From Antedon mediterranea (Eukaryota > Echinodermata > Crinoidea > Comatulida > Antedonidae): 64,000 bases of DNA. The translations under genes were made by a program, and so were the position numbers. The stretch spans positions 12,570,288 to 12,634,287 of the forward strand of contig NC_092676.1 in assembly GCF_964355755.1 (NCBI RefSeq), read 5' to 3'. Below, in pieces: positions 63,540 through 64,000 of this stretch (the stretch's first letter is position 1; the number at the start of each line of letters is the position of its first letter). The notes beneath the pieces are model-generated. The model made no database searches. It was not told where the DNA came from and saw only the letters and a program-made list of their open reading frames with translations.

Positions 63540-64000
63540 AAAATAGCTTCAAATCACATTTGAAACCGTTTTAGACCATTTTGAGCATTTCGATAAAACT
63601 TTTCACACAAAAACATCAAAGTGTACAAAATAGCTTCAAATCGCATTTGGAGACGTTTTAGACCATTTTGTGCATTTCGATGAAACTTGGTTACACAAAA
63701 ACATCAAAGTGCTTAAAATCACATTTGAAACCGTTTTAGAGCATTTTTAGCATTTCGATAATACTTTTCACACAAAAACATCAAAGTGTACAAAATAGCT
63801 TCAAATCGCATTTGGAGACGTTTTAGACCATTTTGTGCATTTCGATGAAACTTGGTTACACAAAAACATCAAAGTGCTTAAAATCACATTTGAAATCGTT
63901 TTAGACCATTTTGAGCATTTCGATAAAACTTTTCACACAAAAAAATCAAAGTGCACAAAATAGCTTCAAATCGCATTTGGAGACGTTTTAGACTATTTTG
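63540..64000 (+). repeat. Block matching 15,170-15,630 and 25,260-25,720
   Basis: Class D, two class A/B dimers, GAAATCGTTTTAGACC (63,890; 15,520; 25,610) and ACAAAAAAATCAAAGTGC follow the same order as in the central blocks. The window ends inside a GACTATTTTG monomer, so the array continues. Confidence 0.8.

Larger units (their letters stand above)
1..64000. repeat. Tandem satellite array filling the whole window
   Basis: Every stretch read is a copy of one 78-88 bp monomer family. The recurring core is GTTTTAGA, CCATTTTG, GCATTTCGAT, then CTTTTCACACAAAAACATC or CTTGGTTACACAAAAACATC, then AAAGTG. Spacing between successive GTTTTAG cores is normally 87 or 88 bp, or 78 bp (for example cores at 958, 1045, 1123, 1210, 1298, 1376 and 1463). 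All copies run in the same orientation and I saw no inversion. No transposon, rRNA, tRNA, microsatellite or unique spacer interrupts the array, and both window ends lie inside it. A 64-kb uninterrupted satellite is typical of eukaryotic heterochromatin; centromeric identity is inference only. The species cannot be named from this sequence. Confidence 0.97.

Noticed and set aside
1-64000. CRISPR array
   Set aside because: There are no unique spacers; the stretches between conserved cores are themselves conserved. Unit length (78-88 bp), scale and the absence of cas genes do not fit.
1-64000. Plasmid or replication-origin iterons, or a bacterial source
   Set aside because: Iterons are short clusters of about 20 bp next to a rep gene. 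Tens of kilobases of gene-free satellite with nested HORs is a eukaryotic pattern.
1-64000. Telomeric repeats (TTAGGG, TTAGG, TTTAGGG) or rDNA spacer
   Set aside because: No run of telomeric hexamers or heptamers and no rRNA-like GC-richer segment was seen. TTTTAGA cores are spaced a monomer apart and are not tandem telomere units.
1-64000. Promoter-like TATA or -10 boxes such as GATAAAAC and TTAATA
   Set aside because: In DNA of about 68% A+T these occur in every monomer by composition. They precede no supported gene.
1-64000. Coding tandem-repeat protein (helical repeat of 26-29 residues)
   Set aside because: Stops recur every one to four monomers at the same conserved sites, and 88-bp, 64-bp and 676-bp units break the frame. 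No selection for an open frame is visible.

Overview
The whole 64-kb window is one AT-rich tandem satellite array. I found no gene, RNA gene, transposon, microsatellite tract or other unique sequence on either strand. The monomers are about 87-88 bp and 78 bp. They most often alternate to give a 165-bp dimer of about 31.5% GC (52 G+C in the dimer at 958-1122, counted by hand). At this density the window holds roughly 770 monomers. A continuous array of this kind points to eukaryotic heterochromatin, either a centromeric/pericentromeric or a subtelomeric satellite. The sequence does not identify the species. CpG is not depleted (5 in the 165-bp dimer, about 4 expected), which argues weakly against heavy germline CpG methylation.

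All monomers share a backbone: GTTTTAGA-CCATTTTG-GCATTTCGAT-AAAACTTTTCACAC-AAAAACATCAAAGTG. The classes differ in the stretch before GTTTTAG and in the stretch after TTTCG. Class A has GATGAAACTTGGTTACAC. Class B is the short-spaced TTAAAATCACATTTGAAACC form. Class C has GTTAAC and a perfect CTCCAAAT/ATTTGGAG dyad. Class D has a perfect TTCAAAT/ATTTGAA dyad. Class E has TTAATACCGTG or TTAATATCGTG, then TTTTAAACC and GAGCATGTCG.

The classes are built into nested higher-order repeats (HORs). A 676-bp unit often occurs as a tandem pair and is tagged by a 20-bp microduplication. A 3,206-bp unit contains it. An 8,421-bp HOR is repeated head to tail at 42,654 and 51,075, with a truncated further copy after about 59,337. 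A larger duplication has an offset of 38,839 bp: 1-12,160 matches 38,840-50,999 and carries an upstream block plus the same 8.4-kb HOR. The middle of the window (about 12.2-38.6 kb) is a mosaic of the same blocks, re-joined at other offsets (5,120; 8,302; 10,090; 11,022; 14,368; 26,624), with more private variants and many gains or losses of whole monomers. This is the pattern expected from repeated unequal exchange or gene conversion.

The short ORFs that can be drawn are by-products of monomer lengths divisible by three (78, 87, 165). Most begin at TTG or GTG instead of ATG, and they end at the recurrent TAG in AAAATAG or TTTTTAGC. I annotate none as a gene. The most interesting signals are the nested HOR structure, a dyad kept palindromic by paired changes in different monomer classes, and a CENP-B-box-like motif confined to alternate monomers. 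All block matches were made by eye from shared rare variants and constant offsets, so block edges are accurate to about one monomer unless stated.
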